Assembly: GCA_002352205.1 (NCBI GenBank)
Contig: DEHZ01000015.1
Coordinates: forward strand, 372,001 to 436,000
Length of the DNA stretch: 64,000 bases
Reading direction: 5' to 3'
From: Flavobacterium sp. UBA2787
GTDB lineage: Bacteria; Bacteroidota; Bacteroidia; Flavobacteriales; Flavobacteriaceae
Shown: positions 1 through 8,263 of the stretch, piece by piece
Numbering within the stretch: position 1 is the first letter of the stretch
How the letters are laid out: every line of letters begins with the position of its first letter
Program-made: the position numbers and the translations under genes
The notes under the pieces: generated by a model
Told to the model about the DNA's origin: nothing
The model's database searches: none
What the model saw: the letters and a program-made list of their open reading frames with translations, nothing else

Positions 1-96
1 GGAATAGCTTAGAAAATTAAAAGCCTTTTTGTGTTTTTTGTGATTTGTTTAGTTTACTAATGTTTTGAAATACAATTTGATATATACTTTTCAATA

Positions 97-732
97 ATGC
101 CATTTTACCAAAGAATTAATGTAGATGATAAAACAAATGTTTTTGTTTGGAAGATAACAGAATCGTTTGATAATTTATTTCGTGAAGTTTCATTGAAAGA
201 TACTTCTTTAGCAAGATTAGAAGGTATGAAATCCGAAAGTCATCAAAAAGGTTTTATGGCGGTTCGAATGCTTTTGCAATACAATGGCTACACCGATTTT
301 GATTTGTATTATGATGAATTTGGCAAACCTCATTTGAAAGATGGTGTAAACATTTCCATTTCTCATTCATTTGGTTTTTCAGTTATCGTTTTATCAGATA
401 AAAATGTGGGAATCGATTTAGAACTTCGACGTGATTTGGTCAAAAAAATCGCTTATAAATTTGCAGAGGAAGAATTTGTGTATGAATGCGAACAAAATCC
501 TGCCGAATTCGTTAGTAAATTAACCGTCATTTGGGGAGTAAAAGAAGCCGTTTTTAAAGTGCGAAACGAAATCGGAATTAGTTTTAAAGACCATATTTTT
601 GTACAACCATTTGAGATGAATGATTCAAAAACCACTGCTTTATTAGATTTTAATTCGGTAAAAAGAGAATTTTTGGTTTACTTTACCGAAATTGAAAATT
701 ACACCTTAGTCTGGCTTTGGGAAATGGAATGA
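97..732 (+). CDS. 4'-phosphopantetheinyl transferase superfamily protein
   Basis: Probably transfers the phosphopantetheine arm of CoA to a carrier protein in the cytoplasm. The 211 residues show the superfamily motifs in order: FGKPHL (about 75-80), the SISHS segment (about 87-91), GIDLE with the Mg-binding acidic residues (105-109) and WGVKEAVFK (146-154). Length fits the Sfp/HetI-like type rather than the short AcpS type. The ATG is followed by an uninterrupted frame, and the stop overlaps the next start (ATGA), so it heads a coupled operon. The carrier-protein partner is not in the window; fatty-acid ACP or a secondary-metabolite carrier are both possible. Family assignment is firm, substrate is inference. 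Confidence 0.88.
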   Translation: MPFYQRINVDDKTNVFVWKITESFDNLFREVSLKDTSLARLEGMKSESHQKGFMAVRMLLQYNGYTDFDLYYDEFGKPHLKDGVNISISHSFGFSVIVLSDKNVGIDLELRRDLVKKIAYKFAEEEFVYECEQNPAEFVSKLTVIWGVKEAVFKVRNEIGISFKDHIFVQPFEMNDSKTTALLDFNSVKREFLVYFTEIENYTLVWLWEME

Positions 733-1451
733 TGAAAAAAATCTACGAAGAAATACTGAAGGCAAAAGCCCAAAATCAAAAATCATTAGCAATTTTACTT
801 GATCCCGATAAAGTTGATTTTGAGGCGATTGGTTCGTTGATTCATCAATTAAAAAAATCGCCTGCGACACATATTTTTGTTGGCGGAAGTCACGTGGAAA
901 CAACCAAAATTGATTTTTTAATTCAATCATTAAAAGAGCATTTACATATTCCGATTGTACTTTTCCCTGGAAGTCCGTCACAAATTTCAACTTTTGCAGA
1001 TGGAATATTGTTTTTGAGTCTATTGTCAGGAAGAAATCCGGATTACCTTATTGAACATCACGTAAATGCTATTTCAGTTTTAAAAAATTCAACATTAGAA
1101 ATTATTTCAACCGGTTATATTTTAATCGAAAGTGGAAGTGAAACTGCTGTGGAACGAATCAGTAAAACCAAACCTTTAGATAGTAAGAATATAGAATATG
1201 TCTGTCAAACCGCAAAAGCAGGAGAATATTTAGGCAATAAATTAATTTATCTTGAAGCCGGAAGCGGAGCAAAATTAGCCGTTCCATTAGAAATGATTAA
1301 GGCGGTTTCTCAAGAAATTTCAATTCCGCTGATTGTGGGTGGTGGAATTCGTTCGCAAAAAGCAATTCAAAACGCTTTTGATGCCGGAGCCGATTTGGTT
1401 GTGATTGGAACTGCTTTTGAAAACGATTCTAACTTTTTCAATCATGATTGA
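729..1451 (+). CDS. Geranylgeranylglyceryl/heptaprenylglyceryl phosphate synthase (PcrB/GGGPS family, group II)
   Basis: TIM-barrel prenyltransferase that joins sn-glycerol-1-phosphate to a polyprenyl diphosphate. Visible hallmarks are LLDPDK near the N terminus, the FVGGSHVE strand (about 50-57), FPGSP (about 78-82), the GYILIESGSETAVERI segment and the phosphate-binding IVGGGIRS and GADLVVIGTAFE loops at the C terminus. I take ATG 729, which overlaps the upstream TGA; ATG 732 follows directly, and the frame also opens from a TTG at 717. About 240 residues, normal for the family. Bacterial group II enzymes of this kind occur widely in Bacteroidota, with an uncertain lipid role. Cytoplasmic or membrane-peripheral. 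Confidence 0.88.
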   Translation: MMKKIYEEILKAKAQNQKSLAILLDPDKVDFEAIGSLIHQLKKSPATHIFVGGSHVETTKIDFLIQSLKEHLHIPIVLFPGSPSQISTFADGILFLSLLSGRNPDYLIEHHVNAISVLKNSTLEIISTGYILIESGSETAVERISKTKPLDSKNIEYVCQTAKAGEYLGNKLIYLEAGSGAKLAVPLEMIKAVSQEISIPLIVGGGIRSQKAIQNAFDAGADLVVIGTAFENDSNFFNHD

Positions 1452-2067
1452 TTTACTTTTTTCCCAATACAAAGACTATTCAAATCTGCACATTTTTCTT
1501 GAAATCACCGGAGTTTTTTTTGGTTTAATAAGTGTATGGTATGCTAAAAAAGATAACATTTTAGTATTCCCAACAGGAATCATAAGTACAACTATCTTTA
1601 TATATTTGTTGTGGGAATGGAAGTTGTTGGGCGATTTTACCATCAACATTTATTATTCAATAATGAGTGTTTACGGCTGGTATCATTGGACTCGCAAAAA
1701 AGAAGGAAAAACAGAATTTCCAATTGCAAACATTACCAAAAATGAAAAATTATGGGCAATTGTAATTTTTGTTTTAACATCGATCGCAGTAGTGCTGATT
1801 TACACTTTTTTTGATAAATTTACAAGTTGGACAGCTTATGTTGATACATTTACCACCGGAGTGTTTTTTGTGGGTATGTGGCTCATGGCAAAACGTAAAG
1901 TTGAACACTGGATTTTTTGGATAGTGGGTGATATTGTTTCTGTACCTTTGTATTACTATAAAGGATTAACATTCACTAGCTTACAATATTTTATATTTAC
2001 AATAATAGCCTTTTATGGTTACATCGAATGGAAGAAAACCTTAAACAACAACAGACAAACATCATAA
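1444..2067 (+). CDS. PnuC-family vitamin transporter
   Basis: Inner-membrane facilitator of 207 residues with about seven hydrophobic segments. The family signatures are the early WYAKKDN.LVFP.GI segment, the YYSIMSVYGWYHW segment and the closing VGDIVSVPLYYYKGLTFTSLQYFIFT segment. Start chosen at ATG 1444, which overlaps the GGGPS stop by 8 bp; the frame opens upstream from a TTG, but that would bury 47 bp in the previous gene. PnuC carries nicotinamide riboside, and close relatives (PnuT) carry thiamin. The downstream fused NadR-like kinase argues for nicotinamide riboside; the TPP riboswitch 2.6 kb downstream argues for thiamin. Substrate is therefore left open. Confidence 0.85.
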   Translation: MIDLLFSQYKDYSNLHIFLEITGVFFGLISVWYAKKDNILVFPTGIISTTIFIYLLWEWKLLGDFTINIYYSIMSVYGWYHWTRKKEGKTEFPIANITKNEKLWAIVIFVLTSIAVVLIYTFFDKFTSWTAYVDTFTTGVFFVGMWLMAKRKVEHWIFWIVGDIVSVPLYYYKGLTFTSLQYFIFTIIAFYGYIEWKKTLNNNRQTS

Positions 2068-4142
2068 AAATTGCTATTTACGGACCTGAAAGTACCGGTA
2101 AAAGTACCTTAGCAAAACAATTAGCAGACCATTATCAGACGATTTGGATTCCTGAATTTGCTCGTGATTACCTTCAAAATAAATGGAATACATCAAAAGA
2201 AATTTGTCAACAATCCGATTTAATTCCAATTGCTATTGGTCAAACTAAATTGGAAAATGAAGGTTTGCAAAACGCCAATAAAATTTTAATTTCTGACACA
2301 AATTTGATGGTAACTAAAGTTTTTTCGGATATTTATTATGGTAATTCCGACCCGATTTTGTTCAAAGCAGCAAAAAAACATAAATACGATTTGTTTTTGT
2401 TGACTGATGTTGATGTGCCTTGGGAGAAAGACGATTTACGCGATAAACCCGAAAATAGAGAAGAAACATTAAAAATTTTTGAGGATAATTTAATTGAATT
2501 TAATAAACCTTACGTTAAGATTTCCGGTTCAAGAGAAAAGCGACTTCACAAAGCTGTTTCCATTATTGATGATTTAATTGAAGCAAAAAAGTTAGGTTTC
2601 AATTCGTTTGATTTTATCGAAATTCAACAAAGAGAAATAAGTTTAGAAAAAGTTAAAAATCAATTGAATTTTCTAATAAACGGAATTCAAGCTGTCAACC
2701 TCGATCGAGCAGCCAAATTGGGCGACGGAATAAAATCATTGTCAGAAGAAGAAGCGATTTATTATGCTAATTATTTTGATGATAAAAAAAATCATTTGAA
2801 GCTCAAAAAATTTGTCCCGGCTTCCGGTGCAGCGAGTCGAATGTTCAAATTTTTAAACGAATTTATACACGATTTCAAGTTAGGCGAAGAATCAATTAAT
2901 GCCTACATCAATCGAAAAAAAGCTAAAAACTTATCGCTTTTTTTAATTGGTTTAGAAAAATTTGCATTTTATAGTGAAGTTTTAAATCAAGCAAAAAAGG
3001 CTTACCCTGATTACGATCAATGGCCATACGACAGCAAATATTTTGCTTTTATTAAAATTCTTTTATCAAAAAATGACTTCGATTTTGCCGGAAAGCCAAA
3101 AGGTGTTTTGCCTTTTCATAAGTATCCAAGTCACGTAGCAACGCCAATTGAAGAACATTTAAATGAAGCTGTCTTCTATTCAAGTTCCAATCAAAAAGCA
3201 AATTTACATTTTACGGTTTCCGAGGAACACCAAACTGCTTTTGAAGAAATCGTGGATTCGGCTAAGCCAAAAATTGAACGCGATTTTCAAACCGAAATAA
3301 ACGTTAGTTATTCCTATCAAAATAAAGCCACCGATAGTATTGCCTTAGATCAAGACAACGAACTTATCCGTGAAAAAGAAGGAAATTTAGTGTTTAGACC
3401 CGGTGGTCATGGAGCGTTAATTGAGAATTTAAATAATTTGGATGCCGATATTATTTTCATCAAAAATATTGATAATGTTATTCAAAATCATATCGAAGAA
3501 ATTGCATTGTATAAAAAAGCATTGGCCGGAATTTTATTAGATAAACAAAATCAAATTTTTGAATATTTAAAAGCGTTGGATGAAAATCAATTAGACAAAA
3601 GTTTTTTAGATGAAATTGTGATTTTTATTGAATCAAAATTACAATTTGAAGTGGTAGAAGATTTTTCAAAATATACCAAAGAAAGCAAAATTGAATACCT
3701 CAGAAACTATTTAAATCGTCCGATTCGTGTGTGTGGAATGGTCAAAAATGAAGGTGAACCCGGCGGTGGTCCGTTTTGGGTGAGAGATAGAAAAGGCCTT
3801 GTCTTTTTGCAAATCGTCGAATCATCTCAGGTGGATGAAAATGATCAAAATCAAGTTAAAATATTGAAAAGTTCAACACATTTTAACCCGGTTGATTTAG
3901 TTTGTGGAACTCGAAATTACCGTGGAGCAAACTTTGATTTAAATGAATTTATTGATCACACAAGCGGATTCATTGTTCATAAAAATAAAGACGGTAAAGA
4001 GTTGAAAGCCTATGAATTGCCCGGACTTTGGAATGGTGCGATGGCAAAATGGTTGACAATTTTTGTTGAAGTTCCACTGGTGACATTCAATCCGGTAAAA
4101 ACTGTAAATGATTTATTAAAAACTGCTCATCAACCGAATTAA
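2028..4142 (+). CDS. NadR-like nucleoside kinase fused to DUF4301
   Basis: A 704-residue two-part protein. Residues about 10-190 are a P-loop kinase of the NadR ribosylnicotinamide-kinase type: Walker A GPESTGKSTLA, then PEFARDYL, LISDTNLMVTKVFSDIYYG, LLTDVDVPWEKDDLRDKPENRE. From about residue 200 (QREISLEKVKNQLNFLINGIQ) to the end it matches DUF4301, including the VPASGAASRMFKFL segment and FRPGGHGALIENLN. The DUF4301 part is of normal size (about 510 residues), so this looks like two complete proteins joined in one frame. The start ATG lies 40 bp inside pnuC. The kinase would phosphorylate the nucleoside imported by the neighbour; the DUF4301 role is unknown. No stop or alternative ATG separates the halves near the joint. 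Confidence 0.85.
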   Translation: MEENLKQQQTNIIKIAIYGPESTGKSTLAKQLADHYQTIWIPEFARDYLQNKWNTSKEICQQSDLIPIAIGQTKLENEGLQNANKILISDTNLMVTKVFSDIYYGNSDPILFKAAKKHKYDLFLLTDVDVPWEKDDLRDKPENREETLKIFEDNLIEFNKPYVKISGSREKRLHKAVSIIDDLIEAKKLGFNSFDFIEIQQREISLEKVKNQLNFLINGIQAVNLDRAAKLGDGIKSLSEEEAIYYANYFDDKKNHLKLKKFVPASGAASRMFKFLNEFIHDFKLGEESINAYINRKKAKNLSLFLIGLEKFAFYSEVLNQAKKAYPDYDQWPYDSKYFAFIKILLSKNDFDFAGKPKGVLPFHKYPSHVATPIEEHLNEAVFYSSSNQKANLHFTVSEEHQTAFEEIVDSAKPKIERDFQTEINVSYSYQNKATDSIALDQDNELIREKEGNLVFRPGGHGALIENLNNLDADIIFIKNIDNVIQNHIEEIALYKKALAGILLDKQNQIFEYLKALDENQLDKSFLDEIVIFIESKLQFEVVEDFSKYTKESKIEYLRNYLNRPIRVCGMVKNEGEPGGGPFWVRDRKGLVFLQIVESSQVDENDQNQVKILKSSTHFNPVDLVCGTRNYRGANFDLNEFIDHTSGFIVHKNKDGKELKAYELPGLWNGAMAKWLTIFVEVPLVTFNPVKTVNDLLKTAHQPN

Positions 4143-4543
4143 TGGACAGCGAAAAAACACTCACAGAACTTAGCTTCAAAGCCGTTCGAAGCAGCGGAGC
4201 AGGAGGACAAAACGTGAATAAAATTTCGTCTAAAGTGGTTTTGTCTTTTGATTTGCTCAATTCGCAGAGTTTATCAGAGGAAGAAAAAATATTAATTTCC
4301 GAAAAACTAAAAACAAAATTAACGTCCGACGGAATTCTGATTTTAAACTGCGACGAAGATAGAAGTCAACTCAAAAACAAAGAAATTGTAACCAAACGTT
4401 TTTTGAAACTCATTCAAAACGCATTGGTCATTCCCAAAAAAAGAAAACCAACCAAAATTCCGCGTTCGGTCATCGAAAAAAGAATTAAGGAAAAACGAAC
4501 TACTTCAGAAACTAAACAAAACCGAAAGAAACCGGATGTTTAA
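4142..4543 (+). CDS. arfB: Ribosome-rescue peptidyl-tRNA hydrolase ArfB (YaeJ/ICT1 family)
   Basis: Releases nascent chains from ribosomes stalled without a stop codon, using a class I release-factor-like GGQ loop. GGQ is at residues 21-23 within RSSGAGGQNVNKISSKV, and the basic C-terminal tail (KKRKPTKIPRS...KRIKEKR...) is the part known to enter the mRNA channel in this family. It has 133 residues, as usual for ArfB and too short for RF1/RF2. The ATG overlaps the previous stop by one base (TAATG), so it is probably co-translated with the upstream genes. The link to vitamin genes seems to be transcriptional convenience only. Confidence 0.92.
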   Translation: MDSEKTLTELSFKAVRSSGAGGQNVNKISSKVVLSFDLLNSQSLSEEEKILISEKLKTKLTSDGILILNCDEDRSQLKNKEIVTKRFLKLIQNALVIPKKRKPTKIPRSVIEKRIKEKRTTSETKQNRKKPDV

Positions 4544-4563
4544 AGGATAATTAATTTATTTTT

Positions 4564-4616
4564 TTGTCATTCCGCAAGATGACGAAGTCGAAATAGGAAT
4601 CTCCTGCAAAGCAGGC
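4564..4616. repeat. Candidate interspersed intergenic repeat with two inverted repeats
   Basis: After arfB there is a GTCATtccgcaagATGAC inverted repeat (4566-4583) followed by a CCTGC-AAA-GCAGG hairpin (4603-4615). The wording GTCATTCCGC...GACGAAGTCG...GGAATCTC resembles short repeats scattered between genes in Bacteroidota. I cannot see a second copy in the window, so the repeat status is inference. It may also serve as a terminator for the upstream operon. Confidence 0.35.
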
Positions 4617-4679
4617 CGTTTTTGCCATTGAATTTGATTTTTACCATTGCCATTGAAAATCTTTTACTACCTTTGCACC

Positions 4680-4760
4680 GTCTCAAAGGGGTGCTCAAAA
4701 TAACGAGCTGAGATCATACCCAACGAACCTAGAACAGGTAATGCTGTTTAGGGATTAGAC
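4680..4760 (+). promoter_or_regulatory. TPP riboswitch (THI element) aptamer
   Basis: Contains the conserved thiamin pyrophosphate aptamer blocks in order: GGGGTGC (4688-4694), GAGCTGAGATCATACCC (4706-4722), GAACCTAGAACAGGTAATGCTG and TAGGGA. P1 can close through GTCT (4680-4683) with AGAC (4757-4760); P2 uses GGGT with ACCC. It lies 97 bp upstream of the TonB-dependent receptor start on the same strand, so TPP should repress that receptor. Confidence 0.93.
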
Positions 4761-4830
4761 AAAAAAGTAAATGTGCACGTTTATTTTGATGTCAAGAGTA
4801 TCAATTTTAATTTTTAACCAAGAGTAATTG

Positions 4831-4858
4831 CCCCTTTTATTCGTAATCTTTTACGAAT
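4831..4858 (+). promoter_or_regulatory. Probable riboswitch expression platform: start-codon hairpin and anti-aptamer sequence
   Basis: CCCCTTT (4831-4837) is fully complementary to AAAGGGG in the aptamer (4685-4691). Immediately after it ATTCGTAA-TCTT-TTACGAAT (4839-4858) forms a perfect 8-bp stem that ends on the first two bases of the receptor ATG (4857-4859). The layout suggests switching between aptamer folding and exposure or hiding of the start codon. The pairings are seen; the mechanism is inferred. Confidence 0.5.
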
Positions 4859-7073
4859 GAAAACTTTATTCAACAATCGCCATTATGGCACAAAAACGCT
4901 CAGCAGGTATTGCTTTGCCAGCTTTTTTCTATTCTCTTTAATCGGTTTTTCTCAGGAACAGCTAACGGTTGCCGATACAACTAAAACAAAAGACATTCCT
5001 CTCGATGAAGTTTTGGTTTCGGCCGTTCGTGTAACAGTACAGTCGCCGGTTACTTTTTCCAATCTTCGTAAAGAAGAATTTCAATCTCGAAATCTCGGAC
5101 AAGATATTCCGATTATGATGAATTATCTTCCGTCAGTTGTCACCACAACCGATGCCGGAGCTGGAGTGGGCTACACCGGAATTCGCGTTCGTGGATCTGA
5201 TGCAACGCGTGTGAACGTAACCATCAACGGAATTCCGTATAATGATTCCGAAAGCCAAGGAACTTTTTGGGTGAATATGCCTGATTTTGCCAGTTCGACC
5301 GAAAGTTTGCAATTGCAACGAGGAGTTGGAACTTCAACCAATGGAGCGGGAGCTTTTGGAGCGAGTTTAAACTTGTTGACCGACTCGTATTCAAAAGAAG
5401 CCAGTGGAGAAATTTCCAATTCGTACGGAAGTTTTAATACCAGAAAGCATACTTTAAAATTCAGTACAGGCTTAATGAATGATAAATTTGAAATTGCAGG
5501 ACGATTGTCTAATATTGTTTCAGATGGTTATATCGACAGAGCTTCTTCTGATTTAAAATCCTATTTTTTACAAGGTACTTATGTTGGTGATAACACTTTA
5601 ATAAAGGCTCTTGCTTTTGGAGGAACTCAAAAAACCTATCAAGCATGGTATGGTTTAGAAGACCCCGATTTATTGGTGAATAACAGAACTTTTAATGTTG
5701 CCGGAATGTATTTTGATGACGAAGGAAATATGCAATTCTATGACAACGAAACAGATAATTATCAGCAAGATCATTATCAATTGCATTGGAATGAACGTTG
5801 GAGCGACAATTGGAGCACGAATTTAGCCTTTCATTATACCAAAGGAAAAGGTTATTTTGAACAATATAGAGAGGATGAGGATTTTGCTGATTATGGTTTA
5901 AATCCGATAACATTAGGTGGAGAAACCATCGATGTAACCGATTTAATTCGTCGTCGTTGGTTGGATAATGATTTTTACGGAACAACGTTTTCATTGAATT
6001 ATAAAAAAGACAATGTAGATTTTATTTTTGGAGGAGGAGCAAATAAATATGAAGGAGCTCATTTTGGTGAAATCATTTGGGCTGAATTTGCCTCGCAAAG
6101 CGAAATCAGAGATTGCTATTATGATGATTTTTCAACCAAAACAGATGTCAATTTTTTTGCTAAGATAAATTATGATTTAACTGAGAAATGGCGACTTTTT
6201 GGTGATATTCAATTCCGAAATGTTGGATTTAATGCCAATGGCGAAGATACCGGAATTGTGAATGACAATTTTAATTTCATTAATCCAAAAGCCGGAATTA
6301 CTTTCACTTTAAATCAAAATAATAATTTTTATTTTTCGTATGCCAAAGCCCAACGCGAACCAAATCGTAACGATTACGAAAACGGAAATCCAAGACCTGA
6401 AAAATTAGATGATTTTGAATTAGGATGGCGATATGCAACAGAAAATGTGAAATTGAATGTTAATAGCTATTTGATGATGTACAAAGACCAATTGGTTTTA
6501 ACCGGAGAATTAAATGATGTAGGAGCACCAATTCGTGCCAATAGTGGTGATAGTTTCCGTGTTGGATTAGAAGTTGATGCCACTTTGAAACTTTCAGATA
6601 AATTCTTTTTGCAACCAAATTTCACGGTAAGTCAAAATAAAAACCAAGACTTTGTTTTTCAGCGAGATGGTGAGTTGCAAAATTTGGGTTCAACTAATAT
6701 TGCTTTTTCACCAAATTTTATTGCAGCAAATCGTTTTACTTTTATTCCGGTTAAAAATCTAGAACTTTCCTTTTTATCAAAATTTGTAAGCGAACAATTT
6801 ATGGGGAATATCGATGCAGAAAGTTCAAAATTAGATGCTTATTATGTAAATGATTTTAATGTTTCGTATGAAATTGAAACAAAAAAAATATTTAAATCTA
6901 TCCGATTCAGTGCTTTAGTGAATAATATTTTTAACCTGAAATACGAAAGCAATGGTTATTTTTACACTTTTGATGATGATTCGGACCCGAACGCCATTAC
7001 AACTTTTGAGGGAGCTGGTTTTTATCCGCAAGCGGGAATTAATTTCCTTTCAGGAGTAAGCTTTTTGTTTTAG
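4857..7073 (+). CDS. TonB-dependent outer-membrane receptor, probably for thiamin or a derivative
   Basis: 738 residues with an N-terminal signal peptide (hydrophobic about 15-31, ending GFSQ), a plug domain (IPIMMNYLPSVVTTTDAGAGVGYTGIRVRGSDATRVNVTINGIPYNDSES in spaced form) and a C-terminal beta barrel ending in an aromatic residue (GVSFLF). There is no N-terminal carboxypeptidase-like domain, so it is not a SusC-type protein. It sits directly behind a TPP riboswitch and alone between that and a strong terminator. THI-element-controlled receptors in Bacteroidota are regarded as thiamin importers, so thiamin is the likely cargo; other TPP precursors are possible. Energy would come from TonB-ExbBD encoded elsewhere. 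Confidence 0.9.
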   Translation: MKTLFNNRHYGTKTLSRYCFASFFLFSLIGFSQEQLTVADTTKTKDIPLDEVLVSAVRVTVQSPVTFSNLRKEEFQSRNLGQDIPIMMNYLPSVVTTTDAGAGVGYTGIRVRGSDATRVNVTINGIPYNDSESQGTFWVNMPDFASSTESLQLQRGVGTSTNGAGAFGASLNLLTDSYSKEASGEISNSYGSFNTRKHTLKFSTGLMNDKFEIAGRLSNIVSDGYIDRASSDLKSYFLQGTYVGDNTLIKALAFGGTQKTYQAWYGLEDPDLLVNNRTFNVAGMYFDDEGNMQFYDNETDNYQQDHYQLHWNERWSDNWSTNLAFHYTKGKGYFEQYREDEDFADYGLNPITLGGETIDVTDLIRRRWLDNDFYGTTFSLNYKKDNVDFIFGGGANKYEGAHFGEIIWAEFASQSEIRDCYYDDFSTKTDVNFFAKINYDLTEKWRLFGDIQFRNVGFNANGEDTGIVNDNFNFINPKAGITFTLNQNNNFYFSYAKAQREPNRNDYENGNPRPEKLDDFELGWRYATENVKLNVNSYLMMYKDQLVLTGELNDVGAPIRANSGDSFRVGLEVDATLKLSDKFFLQPNFTVSQNKNQDFVFQRDGELQNLGSTNIAFSPNFIAANRFTFIPVKNLELSFLSKFVSEQFMGNIDAESSKLDAYYVNDFNVSYEIETKKIFKSIRFSALVNNIFNLKYESNGYFYTFDDDSDPNAITTFEGAGFYPQAGINFLSGVSFLF

Positions 7074-7084
7074 TATATAAAAGA

Positions 7085-7114
7085 AATCCTGACTTTGCGG
7101 TCAGGATTTTTTTT
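7085..7114 (+). terminator. Rho-independent terminator of the TonB-dependent receptor gene
   Basis: AATCCTGAC - TTTGCG - GTCAGGATT (7085-7108), a perfect 9-bp stem followed by a T run, 12 bp after the receptor stop. Confidence 0.9.
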
Positions 7115-7541
7115 AATTATAAACTCTAACAATAGGTCCGTTTACTTCAACACGGTAACGTTTCATCGGGAATTCTAAACCCTCACCTCCCAGACCGGTA
7201 AATAAATTATACAATTCTTCATCACATGGGCAAAGAGCATTACTACCCTGGATAATCATGGTTGAACAAGAACTCAAGGCTTGGTTTGGACAGGCTGCGT
7301 CAAAGGCGTTGTAGCCACCACCACCGATGCTGAAAACAATAATTCCTCTTACCCCTGCATTTCCTTGTGAAATATAAACACCGTTTCCGGCAAATTTTAA
7401 AGAGCTGTACAGCGGTAAATCGGTATTAATATCTACCGTAAAAGTATAATTTGGTATGTTGGGATTAAAATTATTAAAACGTTCGTTTTCACATCCGGAA
7501 AGGAAAACACAAGCAATGAGTAGCAGAATAAATTTTTTCAT
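7113..7541 (-). CDS. Lipoprotein with a degenerate Rieske-like domain
   Basis: Exported lipoprotein: hydrophobic leader with lipobox FLSGC and Cys near residue 17, starting at ATG 7541 (ATG 7547 is the alternative). The remainder follows the Rieske layout: FDAACPNQ, then about 17 residues later CPCDEELYNLFTG, then an LxxYxVxVNGPIVRV ending. In a working Rieske site the two motifs are CxH and CxxH; here the histidines are replaced by Asn and Asp. A [2Fe-2S] cluster is therefore unlikely, and the extra cysteines could form disulfides. Convergent with the upstream receptor gene. The fold is inferred from pattern; the function is unknown. Confidence 0.65.
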   Translation of the reverse strand: MKKFILLLIACVFLSGCENERFNNFNPNIPNYTFTVDINTDLPLYSSLKFAGNGVYISQGNAGVRGIIVFSIGGGGYNAFDAACPNQALSSCSTMIIQGSNALCPCDEELYNLFTGLGGEGLEFPMKRYRVEVNGPIVRVYN

Positions 7542-7765
7542 AAACATTATTTTTCGTAACACAAATTTAATTTAATTACCTTTGAGTATCCTTATTAAGG
7601 AATAAATTTTCAAATAATTAAAAATTATACTATCTTTGTTGAAAGGAATCCTCTCAAAGGGGATTTTTTCTATTTTATATAACGATAAAAATAAGGATTT
7701 TATATATCAAAGTTCAACTTTTGTGAATTTTGAAAAATTGAATTGCAATAAAAACACATGAAGTT

Positions 7766-8242
7766 ATGAGTACAGTATCGTATTACACCGCAGAGGGTTT
7801 AAAAAAACTAAAAGAAGAATTAGAAAATCTTAAACATATTGAACGCCCAAAAGCATCACAAGCCATTGCAGAAGCAAGAGATAAAGGTGATTTATCTGAA
7901 AATGCAGAATATGATGCCGCTAAAGAGGCTCAAGGATTATTGGAAATGAGAATTTCTAAAATGGAAGAAGTATATTCAAATGCCAGATTAATTGATGAAT
8001 CGCAACTTGATTTGTCAAAAGCATTAGTATTGTCTAACGTGAAAATTAAAAACCAAGCCAATGGCATGGAAATGAAATACACGTTGGTGGCCGAAAGCGA
8101 AGCTGATTTAAAAACCGGAAAAATATCTGTTACTTCTCCTATCGGAAAAGGTTTGTTAGGAAAATCTGTTGGCGATGTAGCCGAAATTACAGTCCCAAAT
8201 GGTGTTTTAAAATTTGAAGTTTTAGAAATTACAAGAGATTAA
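7766..8242 (+). CDS. greA: Transcription elongation factor GreA
   Basis: Stimulates RNA cleavage by backtracked RNA polymerase through its coiled-coil tip. The N-terminal coiled coil (about residues 8-75) contains the family signature EARDKGDLSENAEYDAAKEAQ with the tip acidic residues. The C-terminal FKBP-like domain holds TSPIGKGLLGKSVGDVAEI. 158 residues, standard. A TATCTTTG -7 type element at 7631-7638 lies upstream with a leader of roughly 125 bases. The HIT gene follows 21 bp later and is probably co-transcribed. Confidence 0.97.
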   Translation: MSTVSYYTAEGLKKLKEELENLKHIERPKASQAIAEARDKGDLSENAEYDAAKEAQGLLEMRISKMEEVYSNARLIDESQLDLSKALVLSNVKIKNQANGMEMKYTLVAESEADLKTGKISVTSPIGKGLLGKSVGDVAEITVPNGVLKFEVLEITRD

Positions 8243-8263
8243 TTTTTTTGAAAATTTAAATCA

